Under the pieces are notes generated by a model. It was not told the origin of the DNA, made no database searches, and saw nothing but the letters and a program-made list of their open reading frames with translations. Positions 1 through 10,585 of a stretch of DNA of 64,000 bases are shown here, piece by piece. The position numbers and the translations under genes are program-made. Within the stretch, counting starts at the first letter, position 1; each line of letters opens with the position of its first letter. Source of the stretch: Nyssa sinensis (Eukaryota > Streptophyta > Magnoliopsida > Cornales > Nyssaceae); assembly GCA_008638375.1 (NCBI GenBank), contig CM018035.1:1787501-1851500 (forward strand), read 5' to 3'.

Positions 1-65
1 TTTTTGACTTTTTGTGTTACAAAGGTTGTGTTCCTCGTAAATGGCCAATAACACTATACTTACTT

Positions 66-180
66 AAAAATAATTATTTTTATGAATTCATAATATTATA
101 TTGATTAAATATTATATTATGATATGACATTATATAATATTTAGTCAATATAATATTATCAATTCATAAAAATAAATATT
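66..180. repeat. AT-rich palindrome (hairpin, MITE-like)
   Basis: Two arms of about 50 bp around a short spacer are near-perfect reverse complements. The left arm holds TATGAATTCATAATATTATA and the right arm holds TATAATATTATCAATTCATA. The structure would fold into a long hairpin and looks like a small foldback element. No coding capacity is seen. Confidence 0.6.
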
Positions 181-1458
181 TTTGATAAAATATAAAAATA
201 AGGTTAACATTACTCATAAACTGTTGATTCTGCGTTTAGCAAACATGCCTCTCTTATTTTTGGCGGTCGTGTCTATTATCCCGGCCAGTTAGGCTATTTT
301 CAGTCGTGATTTAAATTTAATATTTTTTAATAATTCATAAATAATTTTTAATTAATATAAATTTGATTTTATAAATAATATTTTCATAGATTTGAATTTA
401 GTTTTAAATAAAAATAAATTTAGTATGAGTTTAAGTCAATTGCTAGAGATGTTATTTTAAAAAATTTTGATTCAAATTTAAATTTGAGTTTGAGCGTGAT
501 TTATCGGTGAAAATGCTCTTAGGGATGATAATTTGTCTGTCCTATCAAGAATCCACTCGTTATGTTCTGAATGCAACGGATGTGAAATGTAAATATCGGA
601 GTTAGAATGGGGTCGAGATTTATAAATGGGTCGAGATTAGGATTAGATTGAATCTCTAGACAAAACAAGATGAGATTAGAAATGGAAAATATAAACAAAG
701 TTGGGATTAAAAAAATGACACTTTGTCCGATTACCATTCCTACAACCGGTTGACACATCATGCTAGCCCTTTCTCTATCAATGTATATTATGACTAGGTA
801 TGGTTTGTATGGTTAAAATCATGCAAATCACAACCTGTAATTTAAATGAATGGTCTTATTTTAAGGGAATAAAAAATTATTCATTTCCAACAAATTGTAT
901 TTGAATTGATTTACAAATTTAGTTCAAAATTTCAATCCAAAAACATTGGCAAAGTAACATGTTTAAATCGTGAATATTAGTCCTTCATGCATTCTCTTAA
1001 AAAAAAAGTTACTGAATTTAAATCTCACTTCTCTATTTAATGTATATGAGAATTATTTTCTTACAATCATCTAACAAAGAGCTTCTTGAATTAGAGATCA
1101 TATGAACCCATTAACAGGAGCCAAAAAAAAAACAGAGTCTGTAATTCCAAGAGAGAGATCAGGTGATAAATCAAGTCGTTTTGGAATTGAGCATCGGTAA
1201 CTATTTGAGATTAAGTTAAATTTTATTTTTTTATGAATTTTTTAATTTTGACTTGAATGGCCTACTTTTGATTAAAATTAAAAAAAAAAATAATTTGATA
1301 CCCGCACCTAATTCAACGTGCTCTATCATAACTATATAATAAATCATGTATTTATTATTAAATAAAAAATAATATGTCATATATTCAAAATCTCTGGAAA
1401 AAAAATTAAGAAAGTGAGTAATCGGAGCCTTGTCCCATTAATTTTAAAAAGTATATAT
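181..1458. other. AT-rich intergenic stretch, no gene seen
   Basis: No reading frame here looks protein-like, and no splice-bounded exon was found. Only AT-rich sequence and short homopolymers are visible. Confidence 0.5.
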
Positions 1459-1710
1459 ATTCCTTCTGTTTTATTTTAAGAGTCCTTTATTCATTTTAAC
1501 TTATCCTATTTTAAAAATTTTATTTAAAAAGTCAACGTACTTTTTAATTTATGAATTTTTAAAACTATTTTTTATTATATTTAATGTGAACATAATTTAT
1601 AATTAAATAAAAATAATAAAAATAATTTAAATAATTTTAAAATAATAAAATAATATTTCTTAAAAAACTCAAATTTTCAAATGAATCTTTTATTTGGAGA
1701 CGGGGAGTAG
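1459..1710. mobile_element. Stowaway-like MITE, copy 1
   Basis: The stretch starts with TTCCTTCTGTTTTATTTTAA and ends with GGAGACGGGGAGTAG. These are the usual imperfect CTCCCTCC/GGAGGGAG ends of plant Tc1/mariner-related Stowaway elements. The inside (GTCAACGTACTTTTTAATTT and TTTAATGTGAACATAATTTA) matches the second copy at 37232-37484. It is non-coding. Confidence 0.6.
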
Positions 1711-1993
1711 TTTGTTTCCGATGGGGAAGCAAGTGCGCTAGAATGGCGGGAGACGAAGAAAATGATTCAGTATGCGGCAGTCCATGGGGATGGGAATGGG
1801 GTTACTGGTCAGATAAAAAAAACAAGGAGCAGCACTGTTCGAGGGATGATAAGACGTAATAAGGAGGACGGAACGAGTAGAGTACAAGTTGAAGGGGCAG
1901 GTCTCAGGCTCAGTTGCTACCACTGTACTCTTTTCTGTACCTTCAGACTCTCTTTTTCTATTCTATCTCCCCATCTTTATCCTCAAGAGAATT

Positions 1994-2165
1994 GATAGTG
2001 TGTCGTGAGCGATTGATATTCACGATCCTATTGATACATATATTATATGCATACGTAGTTAAATATAAGATTTATGAGTATAATATATGTGTTAATTAGA
2101 TTATAAATATATTATATATATTAATCAAATCACGAATATAGATACATAGTGACAACTAATGTCAA
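1994..2165. mobile_element. Small foldback element (related to 18219-18325)
   Basis: Left-arm sequence ATTGATATTCACGATC...TATTGATACATATATTATAT is mirrored on the right by ATTAATCAAATCACGAATATAG. The arms resemble those of the palindrome at 18219-18325, so both may be copies of one short foldback MITE family. No open frame is present. Confidence 0.4.
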
Positions 2166-2791
2166 TATTTATCTTATCCTCAAATCTCTTATACAGTAAA
2201 ATTTTACATATTACTGTTACTATCTGCCTGCTCAGGATAAATAAATAAAAAGAAAAAAAGTGCTAAGAGTTGAACAAGAAGAATCTTGAAGTAGAACTTC
2301 CATTCACATGTAGGAAATCCAGTATTGTTGGTGAGAAGTACAGCAAAAGCAAGGAAACAAGACTGCAAAACAGTAATTTCTTATTGATTACTTGCCTATG
2401 TGGTAAGAGACATGTAAGAGCGTTTCTAAGAACGGGTGTAGTTCATGAATAGTGATTAATTCGATGTATTGAGAGTTATTAGTGAATGTGTTTTAATCAG
2501 ATATCATTGTTAAAATGATGTATAGTATTGAGAGTTATTAGTGGATGTATCAACACGATAGCAATACCCAAATGAAAATTTTCAGTCCAAAAATGGCTGC
2601 CTTTGTTGAGTTGCTTTTAGTTTTTTTTTTTCTTTTTTGTTGATAACAAGAGTCAAAAGCTTACACGAGATAATATAAATACATCGTAATCTTATTTTTT
2701 GAATAATAAAAAATATAATCATTTTTGTGTACGTAATCACGTTGTCAAATTACAAAAATTCTTTATATTATTTTTTTCTCTTGTTCTAACA

Positions 2792-2877
2792 TTTTTACTA
2801 TACGATTTTACCTATAGTTGCATGCAACGTAATTTTACTATACAATTTTACCATAGTTGCATGAACGTAATTTGACA
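2792..2877. repeat. 40-bp direct tandem repeat, two copies
   Basis: The block TTTTTACTATACGATTTTACCTATAGTTGCATG... at 2792 is repeated from 2832 as ATTTTACTATACAATTTTACCATAGTTGCATG with a few changes. It lies in non-coding sequence. Confidence 0.6.
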
Positions 2878-2941
2878 ATATTGCTCTAGAAATGCTATTT
2901 TTTTTTTATAACGAAACAATCATTTTTCTTTTTAACTCCAA

Positions 2942-3120
2942 AATATTTTATAATTTTAAAATATTTTGAGCCATTAGAGTGAGAGAATCTGAGCCATTAT
3001 TTAGGATTTTGTAATATTTTATAATTTTGAAATATTTTTAATCATTAGAGTGAGAGAATCTGAGCCATTATTTAGGGTTTTGGAATATTTTTAGCTATTA
3101 GAGGTGAGAGAATTTAAGCC
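2942..3120. repeat. 71-bp tandem repeat, about 2.5 copies
   Basis: The motif CATTAGAGTGAGAGAATCTG occurs at 2972 and 3043 (period 71). A third, shortened version begins near 3094 as CTATTAGAGGTGAGAGAATT. The rest of each unit is AATATTTTATAATTTT-like. It is non-coding. Confidence 0.65.
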
Positions 3121-3575
3121 ATGAATGTGATGGCAGCTACTATTCTTTTTACTATATTTGAAAAAGTCAAAATATGAGACATTTTAACATACATATAATT
3201 TTGTATCACATACTATTTTATAAGTATAAAGGCAAGAGGTGTGAGAGCCGCTCTTATTGCAAGACCACAACTGGCAGCTAAGCTTTTACTAGCTTTTGTG
3301 AACACAAGAACAACATTAACCATCCGAGGTCAAACCAACTACCTTTAACATTCTTTTAATTCTTGAAAAGTCTTGAAATTTCATTAGATAAGATAATAAA
3401 ATAGAATAGCCGTCTCACTACATAATTTTTCTCGTCAACAAGATAAGATAAATTGTTAATCGAATAAAATACCAAATTTCGATGCAAAACATCAGTCTTA
3501 AAGTTTCAATAACTTCATTCTTTGAACCACTTTCTCTATATTGAACTATGTCCCAAAATCTACACCCTACCATCC

Positions 3576-6500
3576 TCACTCATTCCACAGTGCAAACATA
3601 GGAACCTGATCAACCATAGCCAGATTTCCAAGCCGACTGGTGTTTGTCTGATCACTCCCATTGCTGCCATCTCCATACTTTGGACCCTGCAGGGAGAAAT
3701 ATGCCTGAGAATAGTCTCCTCCAACTCCAAACTCATTGTCCAATCCCACCAAGCCTTTTCGGGCTCTCTGGTGCAGAAGAGTTCCGGCTGCTTGAACCAA
3801 CCAACGATGCATCGTTATCGGTTCTTGTGTTTGGACGCTGCTGCATTTCATCAGTGTTTGCAGTCCACATCATGTCAGTCAGTTCATTGGAGGAGTTGCC
3901 ATTGGATATGGTGAGAAAAGGTTGAGGAGAAGCTGATGAAGCACATGAATTGTAATCCTCAAGGGCTGCCGGAGTGGAGTCTTTTGGGGAACGCTTGGCG
4001 AGTTCACCGGCGATGAGCTTTGAGCTTGAGCAATATTCTCTTCACATCATACCTGCTAATATCAAAGTTGGTCACAGCACCTGTGCCCCTGAACTTAATG
4101 GCTGCAATATCATAGGCCTCGGCAGCTTCCTCCTGGGTACCTGAACCATTATCAATTTTTTATGATCATTAAACCAACCCTAGTATGGACGAGAGAATTA
4201 TTTAGTAAAAACATGATGTCACTATCATTATTCGATGTAGTGTGAGCTAGTAAATTTTCTATCTGATTAATATTATTCATAGGTTAAATCTTTTGCAATC
4301 AAAAACTTTACAAGAATCCTCATGAATTAATATGGTATGGTAGCAACCGTTTCAAAATTATAAGAAACATTGACTATTGAATAATGATTGATGTTATGCA
4401 TAACATATTTTTTTCTCAATAATTTTTCTCACAGCCTAAATAATAGAAATCACCGTAATAAATGTATAGAATAATGTTAAATATAATAATTTCTCAACTT
4501 ATTTCCCACTCCTATATAAGGTGATGGGATCCACAACATACAATTATTATAGCGCGTACCAGCATTACAGTGTACAAAAGAAAAAATAGGCGAGAAACTG
4601 CATTCTAACTAGCATTTACCAAATAGACCTAGTGAAACGATTAGAAAGAAATGTGAAATATAAAATAATATTAGTGTTGACCATTTTATTTTGAAGTGCC
4701 GAAGATTGTACTTTCTGTTCAGAATTAAGGTCTTATTTAAGTTGTATTAATGCCTGCCAATTTCACACGATATTGACATAAGTTTGATTAACTTTTTCAC
4801 ATCACATCTTTGTATAAAAAAGATTGTATTCTCTATTGCAATACTCTAATTAAACCTTTCATTCCTACACAGCCTTACCAATGACCACAAATTTAATAGG
4901 CCTAGGAGGGATTGGAATCAAATAAATAAATAAATAAAATTAATGAGGGAGTGACCTGTACTAAATTAGGCATAAATGTAGATGTTTTAGGCAATCAAAC
5001 TATACAAGGCAATGAAGTTGACAAAAAAATTATTATAGCTATGAAAGATCCACTAAAAAGGACATGAAACTTACTAAAGGTTCCAAGGTACAAGTCCTTG
5101 TTGCCTGCAACCCTTCCTATTCGAGCTTGCCACCTTCCATGCTGGTGATGTCTGCCAAGATTAAAAGTAAATCAATAAAACAGACAATAAGGGAAAAGAG
5201 TGATAGATATTTTGGAGATGGACCTTAAATAATGTACTAAATACTGTATGCGTCTATATATATATATATATTGTATTATCATGTGCACATGTATCATCAT
5301 GCTTTCCTATTATTGCCGATGATAATTGCAAAAGCTGCAAACTCAGTAAATAATGGAGACTTTTATCAACAAAAAAAAGGTTGTTTTCTGCCACAACCTC
5401 GTCACTCCTCTGTACACAGACGCCCCTCTTGAAAACCCACTGCTTTTCCTGTAAGAACGTTAACAATTTTATTAAACACTAATTAATAAACTCAGGTTAT
5501 TATTATTTTGAAAAATGAGAGAGAGAGAGAGAGAACCTTCTTAAGTTGGCAACAAATTCTTGCCTGGTCATGTTCTTCATCTCTTCAAGCTCTTTTTCAT
5601 AAGTGCATAGCTGACACAGAGGAGACAAAAATGAATAACTGATAAGTCTAAGTTGCATAATGAAAAGGTTTACAAAACAGATATCAAAGCTAGGTTTCGA
5701 AGAAACTTACAGGGAAATTTATATGAGTTGTTGGACCCCAATACTTCAAAGCAGCTAAATCATAAGCCCTAGCTGCTTTTTCTTCTTTATCATAACCACC
5801 TATGAAGAATGAAGTAAACAATATACAGATACAGACATATATATATATATATACATATATATATATTATAATTACAGAAGTAAGTCAGAAAAGAACTAAA
5901 TACTAATAAAGAAACATGGAAATGGATACGGAAGAGTTCCACCTACCAAGATAGACTGCTTGAGAGAGTATCGGTGAAAGGAGCCCAGAAGTTGCATGAA
6001 AAATAACCGTTAGCATATTCTTGGATAGAGAGATTTAAATATATAGGAAGAAAGAATGCAATTTCAAAATTCAAATGTAGTAAGCTCATGATTGTCTTCT
6101 CACCTTGCCTTCCTTTCCTTGTTTGTCCTTCTTTTCTGCAACTGTTATCCCACAAATGGGCCTCGTATCTTCCAGTCCATCGATGCCTAATACATTTCAT
6201 ATATTCTCATTACACAAAAAGAATTCATATCAAAGTTGAAAAGAAAAAAAAAAGGTCTCAGTACCTGGTAACGCCGCGAAACTGAGAAGTTCTTTGCCCA
6301 AAAGTATCGATAGATTTGCGAGGTAACGGTTCTCTAGTCACAGATTTTCCAACGGGGCGCTTTCGGCTGTCGGCCGCCGGCAACGATGAAGCCATAGACA
6401 TGGCAGGCTGCGAGCTCGGGCTCATGGTGAGTGAGAGAGACTGAAAGTTGCTTTCGCTAGTTCCACCTGAAGTTTTTTCTCCTGAAAATGGTGTTTGGCG

Positions 6501-7121
6501 CAACCATGACTTGAAACCAGAAACTGAAGTTGCACTGTCAAATGGTACATGGTACAGGCCATTGTTATGGTTAGCATTTGGATCACAGTTCTGAAATTGA
6601 TCATCACTAGAATGGATCAAACTTTGTGGGTTGTCACTGTAATGGTAAGGTTGGATTAGTTGAGATTGATTTGTTAGAGACTCTCCTTTTTCCATCTCGC
6701 CATTATTATCGTTGAAGCTTGGTGGTGCATTAACGTTGATTCTATTAGGCTCCTCTGGAGAATCTGAGTAACAGCAACCCAAGAAATCTTCAAGCTTTGG
6801 AGCCTCCCCATTTGGATCAGTTGCACCCACACTGTTCTCATACCTCCAGTCTACAAAAAAACCAATCAAAAGTATAGTGATTAATTATATATATGTGTGT
6901 GTGTGTGTGTAACTACATAATTGTGCATGTATACCTTCACCGCCACCAGAGCGTCTGAAAGGGTCTATAACACAGAGAGAACCATCAGACCGCAAAGGCA
7001 TGGCCGACATATGAGGAGAGAAACAGGTTCCTCCACCTCCTCCTCTTTGGTCTTCTCTCCCAAAAGTTTCATCATCGATTCTTAGGTGTGGAGTCAGAGA
7101 GAACCCCAACCAATTACTCAT
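3576..7121 (-). CDS. AIL1: AINTEGUMENTA-LIKE1-type AP2 transcription factor (two apparent frameshifts)
   Basis: Double-AP2 transcription factor of the euANT group, which in plants acts in the nucleus to promote meristem and organ growth. Exons (minus): 7121-6935, 6850-6265, 6186-6104, 5955-5947, 5799-5711, 5610-5537, 5448-5398, 5151-5075, 4140-3576; phases all agree. The N-terminus [11 protein letters not shown] and the motif [10 protein letters not shown] point to AIL1/ANT; KLEDFLG is the euANT motif. The first AP2 repeat starts near residue 252 (RGVTR) with the 9-nt microexon coding VYL; the second starts near 353 ([19 protein letters not shown]). After DVKRI an extra T (4032-4033) diverts the frame, giving a stop at 4004-4006 and a 430-residue product. 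A second extra A (3756-3759) follows further on. Undoing both gives about 572 residues ending MFALWNE, normal for the family. The family is certain; AIL1 rather than ANT is my best reading. Confidence 0.9.
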
Positions 7122-7281
7122 ACTATGTTATCTTCGCTGTACTCGAAACAATCGCAGAAAACCCAGAATCCCCTTCTCTCTCTCTCTCTCTCAAACTGCG
7201 TTTCTTTCTCTCTCTTCTCTTACTTGGGCATGTGGGGTTCGAGCTCAAACTTCAAAACAATACAAGGGGCCATACTACTTA

Positions 7282-7289
7282 CCTTATAT
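7282..7289 (-). promoter_or_regulatory. Possible TATA box of the AIL1-type gene
   Basis: On the minus strand the sequence reads ATATAAGG about 160 bp before the ATG at 7121. It is followed by a GA-rich leader (AGAGAGAGAGAGAGAGAGAA near 7170-7195), typical of plant 5' UTRs. Assigned by position and sequence only. Confidence 0.3.
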
Positions 7290-7589
7290 CTATCATCATA
7301 AAACCCTGATTTTTGTAAGTGTGTCTGAAAATAATTTAATTTTGCAGAATCTAAATCGTCTAATTTTCTCAGCACACAGCTCTGATCTGTTTTGTATTTC
7401 AAGTCTCGGAATTCGTTCCTCCCCTTTCAAAGCTTCTCAGTTTTTGCAGAGGTGGCCATGAGAGAGCACATAAATTTGAAGAATGAGAGACTTTCGGAGC
7501 TGTGGTCGAGTCCACGTACATTCCAGAGGGCTCTGGAAATCTCTATCGTTCGATTTTCTTTAGTAGTCTATGATGGAATTTAACCTAAC

Positions 7590-8152
7590 ATCTTTAACGG
7601 TCAAAATGCGAGGAGGATGTGTGTTAATGATACGCGGGACACATCCGGGGTTTTCTCTAAACAATAACTTTGTCACCATTTGGTCCACTTGAGACTTGGA
7701 GCATTAGATGTCTACTCGCTCGAGTAGATATAAACAATACTCGCTACCTGATTGGAAATGATTTTGACCATACTGGGCCATTTTAGTCATTTAAACGCCA
7801 CTGCTCGGCCCACGAGTAACTTCTCTTAGCATAATGTTTGTCTGAACAACCTTTTCCATAATTGTGAATTGTTTTTAAAATAACTAACTGTTATAGATTA
7901 ATTATGACTGGTTACACTTAATAATTACTTATTATTATTTTTGGTGACACAATGGACCTTTTATATAATTAATATTTAATAAGTTATTAATTTTATAGTG
8001 TATAATTAATAATTTTATTATTTAATAACTAATAAATTTTAAATTTTTTTATAATATTAATTATTAGAGATAAAATAGTTCTGTGTTTATAACATATTTT
8101 GATAATTATATTTATTCATTTAATATAATTAAGGTAAAAAATATTATAAATA
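7590..8152. other. Distal promoter/intergenic region of the AIL1-type gene
   Basis: Moderately AT-rich sequence with no convincing exon. It lies upstream of the AIL1-type gene and ends where the Mutator-like element begins. Confidence 0.4.
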
Positions 8153-8161
8153 AAAAAATTA

Positions 8162-9198
8162 GGATAAATTACACTAATCTTTTTTAAATATTTTAATAAT
8201 TACACTAATTTCTCATACTTTGCATAATAATATACAAGTACTTCCCTACCGTCACTTTTTTCTTCCAAATGCCAAAAGTACCATTTTCATGTTTTTTTTT
8301 TTCAAATTTTTAAATTTTAACTATTTTTTTTCATTTTCTAAATAAATATTAAAAAAAAACTTTAATTTATTTTTAGATAAAATAAAGAGTAAATTAAACT
8401 GACCTCTCCCGGAGTTTATGACAATTATACTGACTTTTTCCGACGTTTATGTCAATTATACTGACCTTTTTTGAAATTTTTGAAATTATACTGACCTCTC
8501 TTAATTTATGAAATAATATACAGATACCTCCATTCAGTCATTTTTTTCCTTAAAAATGACAAAATTACCCATTTCATTTTTTTTTTCAAATTTTTAAATC
8601 TTGATCGATTTTCTTTTATTTTTCAAATAAATATTGATAAAAAAGTTAAATTTATTTTTATATAAAATAAAAATAAGTTATTTTCCTTAAATTTGTTTTT
8701 AAATTAAAAAAAATTAATTTTTTTAAAAAAGTTAGAATAAATTGGTCAAAATTGAAAAAAAAGAAAAAAAGAAGCAATTTCGTTATTTTGAAGAAAAAAA
8801 ATTGAAATGAGAGAAATATCTGTATATTATTTGTTAAAATAGAGGATGCTAGTATAATTTTAAAACCTCAGAAGACGTCAGTGTAATGTCATAAATCTGA
8901 TGAAAAGTTACTGTAAATTACCTTAAAATGAAAATAAGTTATTTATCTTAAATTTATTTGTTTATAAAATAATAATAAAATCTTTAAAAAAAAAGTTTAA
9001 AAAAAATTAGTCAAATTTAAAAAATATATAAATAAATAAATAAAATAGACAATTTTGTCATTTTAAATAAAAAAATTTGATTGGAAGGGGTATTTGTATA
9101 TTATTATGTAAAGTAGGGGAGTTCAGTGTAATTTCAGAAATTCATGAGAAATCAGTGTAATTGTTAAAAACCTTGGGAGAGATTAGTGTAATTTACCC
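8162..9198. mobile_element. Mutator-like non-autonomous TIR element with a nested relative
   Basis: The ends are inverted repeats: GGATAAATTACACTAATC on the left and, reversed, GGGTAAATTACACTAATC on the right. The similarity extends inward for over 100 bp (both sides pass through ATTACACTGATTTCTCAT-like and CATAATAATATACAA-like blocks). The 9-bp sequence AAAAAATTA flanks both sides exactly (8153-8161 and 9199-9207), the duplication length typical of Mutator-like elements, although it is low-complexity. A related element sits inside at 8388-8923. No transposase is present. Confidence 0.6.
8388..8923. mobile_element. Nested TIR element of the same family
   Basis: It begins AGTAAATTAAACTGACCTCT and ends AGTTACTGTAAATTACCT, which are mutual inverted repeats. 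Inside it repeats the units GACAATTATACTGAC and ATGTCAATTATACTGACC. It interrupts the larger element at 8162-9198. The interior resembles 44030-44476 (AAATAAATATT...TTAAATTTATTTTTATATAA). Confidence 0.5.
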
Positions 9199-9207
9199 AA
9201 AAAATTA

Positions 9208-10274
9208 TAACATAAAAAATACAACTTTTTTAGTTAAAAAAGATATTGGAAATTTCTTAATGTTTTAAGTTGAGTATTATATGTATTTTTTACGAAAAAA
9301 CTCAAAATGTCTTGTGAAATTACATATAAAATCTTTTTTTTGACTAAAAAATCATTTACATGTAAATAAATATTTATTGGTTAACGAAAGTATGAGAAAA
9401 TTTAATAATTACTAATTTTTTAATTTTTTATATCTATTAATTATAAGAGAATTAACTGTAACTATTATTAAGATTACAAATTATTATTAGTTTACAAAAT
9501 AAATAATAATAAGTCATGCAAGTTAAGTCAGACATGACATATGCCTAGCCCAATCCAAATTTTGAAGAAAAATGTTATACTTTTTAAATATGTATTCTAA
9601 ATTTTTTATATGTCATATTATAATATTAATAATATATTAAATTATATAATTAATGTACCATAATAATATACCATTACTTAACAGTTAAATCATTTGTAAT
9701 AAAAATTTGAAAAATATAATATTGGTCAATTTTAAAATAGTTTGTTAGCCTTAAACCAAAATAATTCGATCAAATTCAAACTCAAATTCAATTGTATTAA
9801 GTCAAATTATATTTGGTTGGCAGGTATTGTGTAATAAATAATGTAATATGATATATATATATATATATATTTATTTGTGTATACACATAAATGTAGTTAA
9901 ATTCAAGCATTAATTGGCTTTGTATCGTACAGAAGGATCAAACACATCTCACAATTTTAATATAACATGTACGTTTATGTGATTATTTAATTTTTTATTA
10001 AAAAATAAAAATAAAATAAAAGTATTTGTATATTGCTTACTTAATACATCATAATAAAGAGACATATCCCATAAGAAAATAGATCTTCCACTCAAATTTA
10101 AAATTACGTATTGTTATTTCTTTTCACAGATGGTGAAAGAAGTTAGATACCGACTTAAGGCAAATTACCTAGTAGAGTTGGTGTTTTGTTCTATTTTTTT
10201 TTTCTTTTTCCTTGAGGAGAAATAATACCTTTTATCAAATTCGGTCATCTTTTTTTCACTTAGCTTTAAGCTGA
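9208..10274. other. AT-rich intergenic stretch, no gene seen
   Basis: Very AT-rich sequence with a (TA)n run near 9850. No protein-like frame, RNA gene or defined repeat family could be supported. Confidence 0.4.
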
Positions 10275-10585
10275 TCTTAGGATTGTAACTAGGTCGAGTC
10301 GAATCAAATCAAGTTGAGTAATGAGACGTTTCAACTTGGTTCGTTAAAATAAATAAATAAATTTTAAATTGTCTTCATGTTCAATTTATTAATTTTTTGA
10401 GTCAATTTTTAACGAATTTTTAGTCTAGGCAATCGTCGAGTAGCTTGATTTTTTTATATATAATATTAGGTTATTTTTTACTTAACGAGTTAAGCTCAAT
10501 TAACAAGAATCAAAATATGCTAAAACTTGACTTATTTATCTTACGCGTCAATCTCGAATCAACTTCTAACCGTACAGTCTTAGTT
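10275..10585. mobile_element. Foldback/MITE-like repeat, copy 1
   Basis: The left end, CTTAGGATTGTAACTAGGTC, is imperfectly inverted at the right end (TCTAACCGTACAGTCTTAG). The inside carries the phrases CAATTTATTAATTTTTTGAG, TTTTTAACGAATTTTTAGTC, CTTAACGAGTTAAGCTC and CAAAATATGCTAAAACTTGA. The same series of phrases recurs at 30408-30710, which supports a mobile family. It is non-coding. Confidence 0.5.

Noticed and set aside
519..761. An 80-codon minus-strand frame
   Set aside because: Repetitive N/P/I/F-rich composition in AT-rich DNA, no motif.
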